Shown piece after piece: positions 63,052 to 64,000 of a DNA stretch of 64,000 nt. This DNA is from Arthrobacter castelli DSM 16402 (GTDB lineage Bacteria > Actinomycetota > Actinomycetes > Actinomycetales > Micrococcaceae). Position 1 is the stretch's first letter, and the number at the start of each line of letters is the position of its first letter. A program made the translations under genes and the position numbers. Location: positions 124,001 through 188,000 of the forward strand of contig NZ_AUMN01000001.1 of NCBI RefSeq assembly GCF_000430705.1. Direction: 5' to 3'. The notes beneath the pieces were generated by a model that saw only the letters and a program-made list of their open reading frames with translations, was not told where the DNA came from and searched no databases.

Positions 63052-63405
63052 ATGACAGTGAAGCAGGGACAAGCAGCGCTGGTCGAACGTCTGCGCGCAT
63101 CGCTGGCGGACGAACCGTCGACGCGTGAGGTCTCGATGTTCGGTGGCCGGTCATTCATGGTCAACGACAAGATGATCGTCAGCGCGCAGGGAAACGGAGA
63201 TCTACTGGTCCGCGTGGCCCCTGAACGGGACGGGGACTTAATTGAGAGCACTGGAGCTTCACGGGCCGAGATGGGAGCCGGCCGGTCCATGGGCCAAGGC
63301 TGGATATCCGTCGGCGCGGATTCGATCACCAGCGAAGAGCAACTGTCCTACTGGGTCGGCGTCACTCTGGAATACAACCAGCGGGCCGGACCGGGCAGTA
63401 GCTGA
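63052..63405 (+). CDS. TfoX N-terminal domain protein
   Basis: A 117-residue stand-alone TfoX_N domain (R-E-V-S-M-F-G-G-R-S-F-M-V-N-D-K-M, then a W-I-S-V pattern). In actinobacteria such single-domain proteins accompany ArsR-type clusters rather than natural competence. The ATG at 63052 is eight bases after the SnoaL stop. Confidence 0.85.
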   Translation: MTVKQGQAALVERLRASLADEPSTREVSMFGGRSFMVNDKMIVSAQGNGDLLVRVAPERDGDLIESTGASRAEMGAGRSMGQGWISVGADSITSEEQLSYWVGVTLEYNQRAGPGSS

Positions 63406-63421
63406 GCAGTTTTCGTGATTC

Positions 63422-64000
63422 CTACGGACCGAACGTTGCGTCGATCAGGGAATCAGCCAGGGTGTGGATTACCTCCCGCCCCTGCAGGGCCTCAAGCCAT
63501 TCGGCCGGCAGCACATGGTCGCCGTATCTGGTGCCCAGCAGGTTGCCGGCGATGGAACCGGCAGCGTCGCATTTGCCGTCGTGATGGATGGCGGTTCCGA
63601 CACCGTAACGGAACCGCGTGCCGGCTTCTTCCGCATCTGTGGCGTGGCCGCCCACCGTCTCGGCGTCTGCCGCTTCGGCGCTGAGCGCCGCATAGAGCCC
63701 GATGCCCAGGACGTCGACTGCCGAGGTTCCGCCCTCGAACTGCGGTGCCAAATCTTCGGGAGCCACCGGCGGACCGCCGGCCAGTTCGACGACGGCGGCA
63801 AGCATCCTCACCACCTCCTGTTTGGCATCATGTTCAGCCCGTAACCGGGCGAGAACTGTTGCGGCAGCCCCGGCCAGGCTGCCGCCGTCGTGCATCAGGT
63901 GGTGGACAATCAGGCTGAATGCCTCAGCGCCGTGTATCGCGGAGGGATGGCCATGGGTTAACGCCGCCGTGTCGCGGCTGAGCTTGGAGACTGTCTCGGC
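63422..64000 (-). CDS. ADP-ribosylglycohydrolase family protein, 3' part
   Basis: The C-terminal part of an ADP-ribosylglycohydrolase (DraG-like) enzyme; the gene continues beyond the window, and the frame is open to base 64000. The readable end shows A-L-T-H-G-H-P, the metal-binding H-H-D-G-K-C-D-A-A-G-S-I-A-G-N-L-L-G and the closing T-R-Y-G motif. These enzymes remove ADP-ribose from proteins or other targets. In typical members the motif reads G-D-(C/T)-D-S; here G-K-C-D-A is a mild variation. Confidence 0.85.
   Translation of the reverse strand, partial: AETVSKLSRDTAALTHGHPSAIHGAEAFSLIVHHLMHDGGSLAGAAATVLARLRAEHDAKQEVVRMLAAVVELAGGPPVAPEDLAPQFEGGTSAVDVLGIGLYAALSAEAADAETVGGHATDAEEAGTRFRYGVGTAIHHDGKCDAAGSIAGNLLGTRYGDHVLPAEWLEALQGREVIHTLADSLIDATFGP

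Overview
This window is 64 kb of high-GC chromosomal DNA from an actinobacterium, most likely a Micrococcales member close to the Arthrobacter-type Micrococcaceae (inference). The evidence is the gene content: the mismatch endonuclease NucS, Rho with a long Asn/Arg/Gly-rich N-terminal insert, the DUF3039, DUF2550 and DUF2017 proteins, an unbroken prfA-prmC-tsaC-wecA-like-atp cluster, frequent GTG/TTG starts, 1-10 bp gene overlaps, and a set of genes with a -10 box only 6-7 nt before the start codon. Almost all of the window is vertically inherited core genome.

Regions in order. 1-2000: an alkylation-repair operon (cut off Ogt, a small sigma factor, a second Ogt with an N-terminal extension, AlkB), then tRNA-Arg(CCG). 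2.2-5.8 kb: a PLDc_N membrane protein, a CynX-type MFS exporter, and a flavin monooxygenase coupled to a dimeric alpha/beta-barrel protein. 5.8-9.3 kb: a lower-GC, gene-poor island with a membrane protein, a P-loop kinase and two decayed genes; one of these was broken by a visible 14-bp tandem duplication. 9.3-15.9 kb: argS-lysA-hom-thrC-thrB. 16-22.4 kb: rho, prfA, prmC, tsaC and a WecA-like sugar-phosphate transferase. 22.5-30.9 kb: the complete ATP synthase operon in the order (membrane protein)-atpI-like-B-E-F-H-A-G-D-C, followed by DUF2550 and a bidirectional terminator facing a cold-shock gene.

31-41 kb: csp, nagA, nucS, a small zinc protein, an alpha/beta hydrolase, an AI-2E-type transporter, an exported protein of unknown function, a TPR-thioredoxin chaperone-like protein, DUF1992 and an OYE-type flavin oxidoreductase. 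41-46 kb: two ABC exporter systems, the first with a PadR regulator and DUF1048. 46-56.4 kb: nagB, DUF3039, a DEAD/DEAH helicase, a GIY-YIG nuclease gene between inverted palindromic repeats, pncA-pncB, clpS-DUF2017, murI, an MBL hydrolase, rph and rdgB. 56.4-64 kb: DedA, a DEDDh exonuclease with BRCT, CYTH-CHAD, an aminoglycoside kinase-like gene, a lower-GC metalloprotease-like gene, an ArsR-SRPBCC-SnoaL-TfoX cluster and a truncated ADP-ribosylglycohydrolase.

The items most worth following up are these. (1) The small GIY-YIG gene is bracketed by near-identical 37-bp palindromic elements in opposite orientation, and a shorter element of the same family lies 17 kb away; this looks like a repeat-nuclease pair analogous to REP/RAYT. 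(2) The sigma-Ogt-AlkB operon has an Ogt with an extra N-terminal segment that could link alkyl-damage sensing to the sigma factor. (3) Three and a half 13-bp direct repeats lie upstream of the leaderless pncB gene. All functional statements rest on motif recognition by eye; no database search was run.
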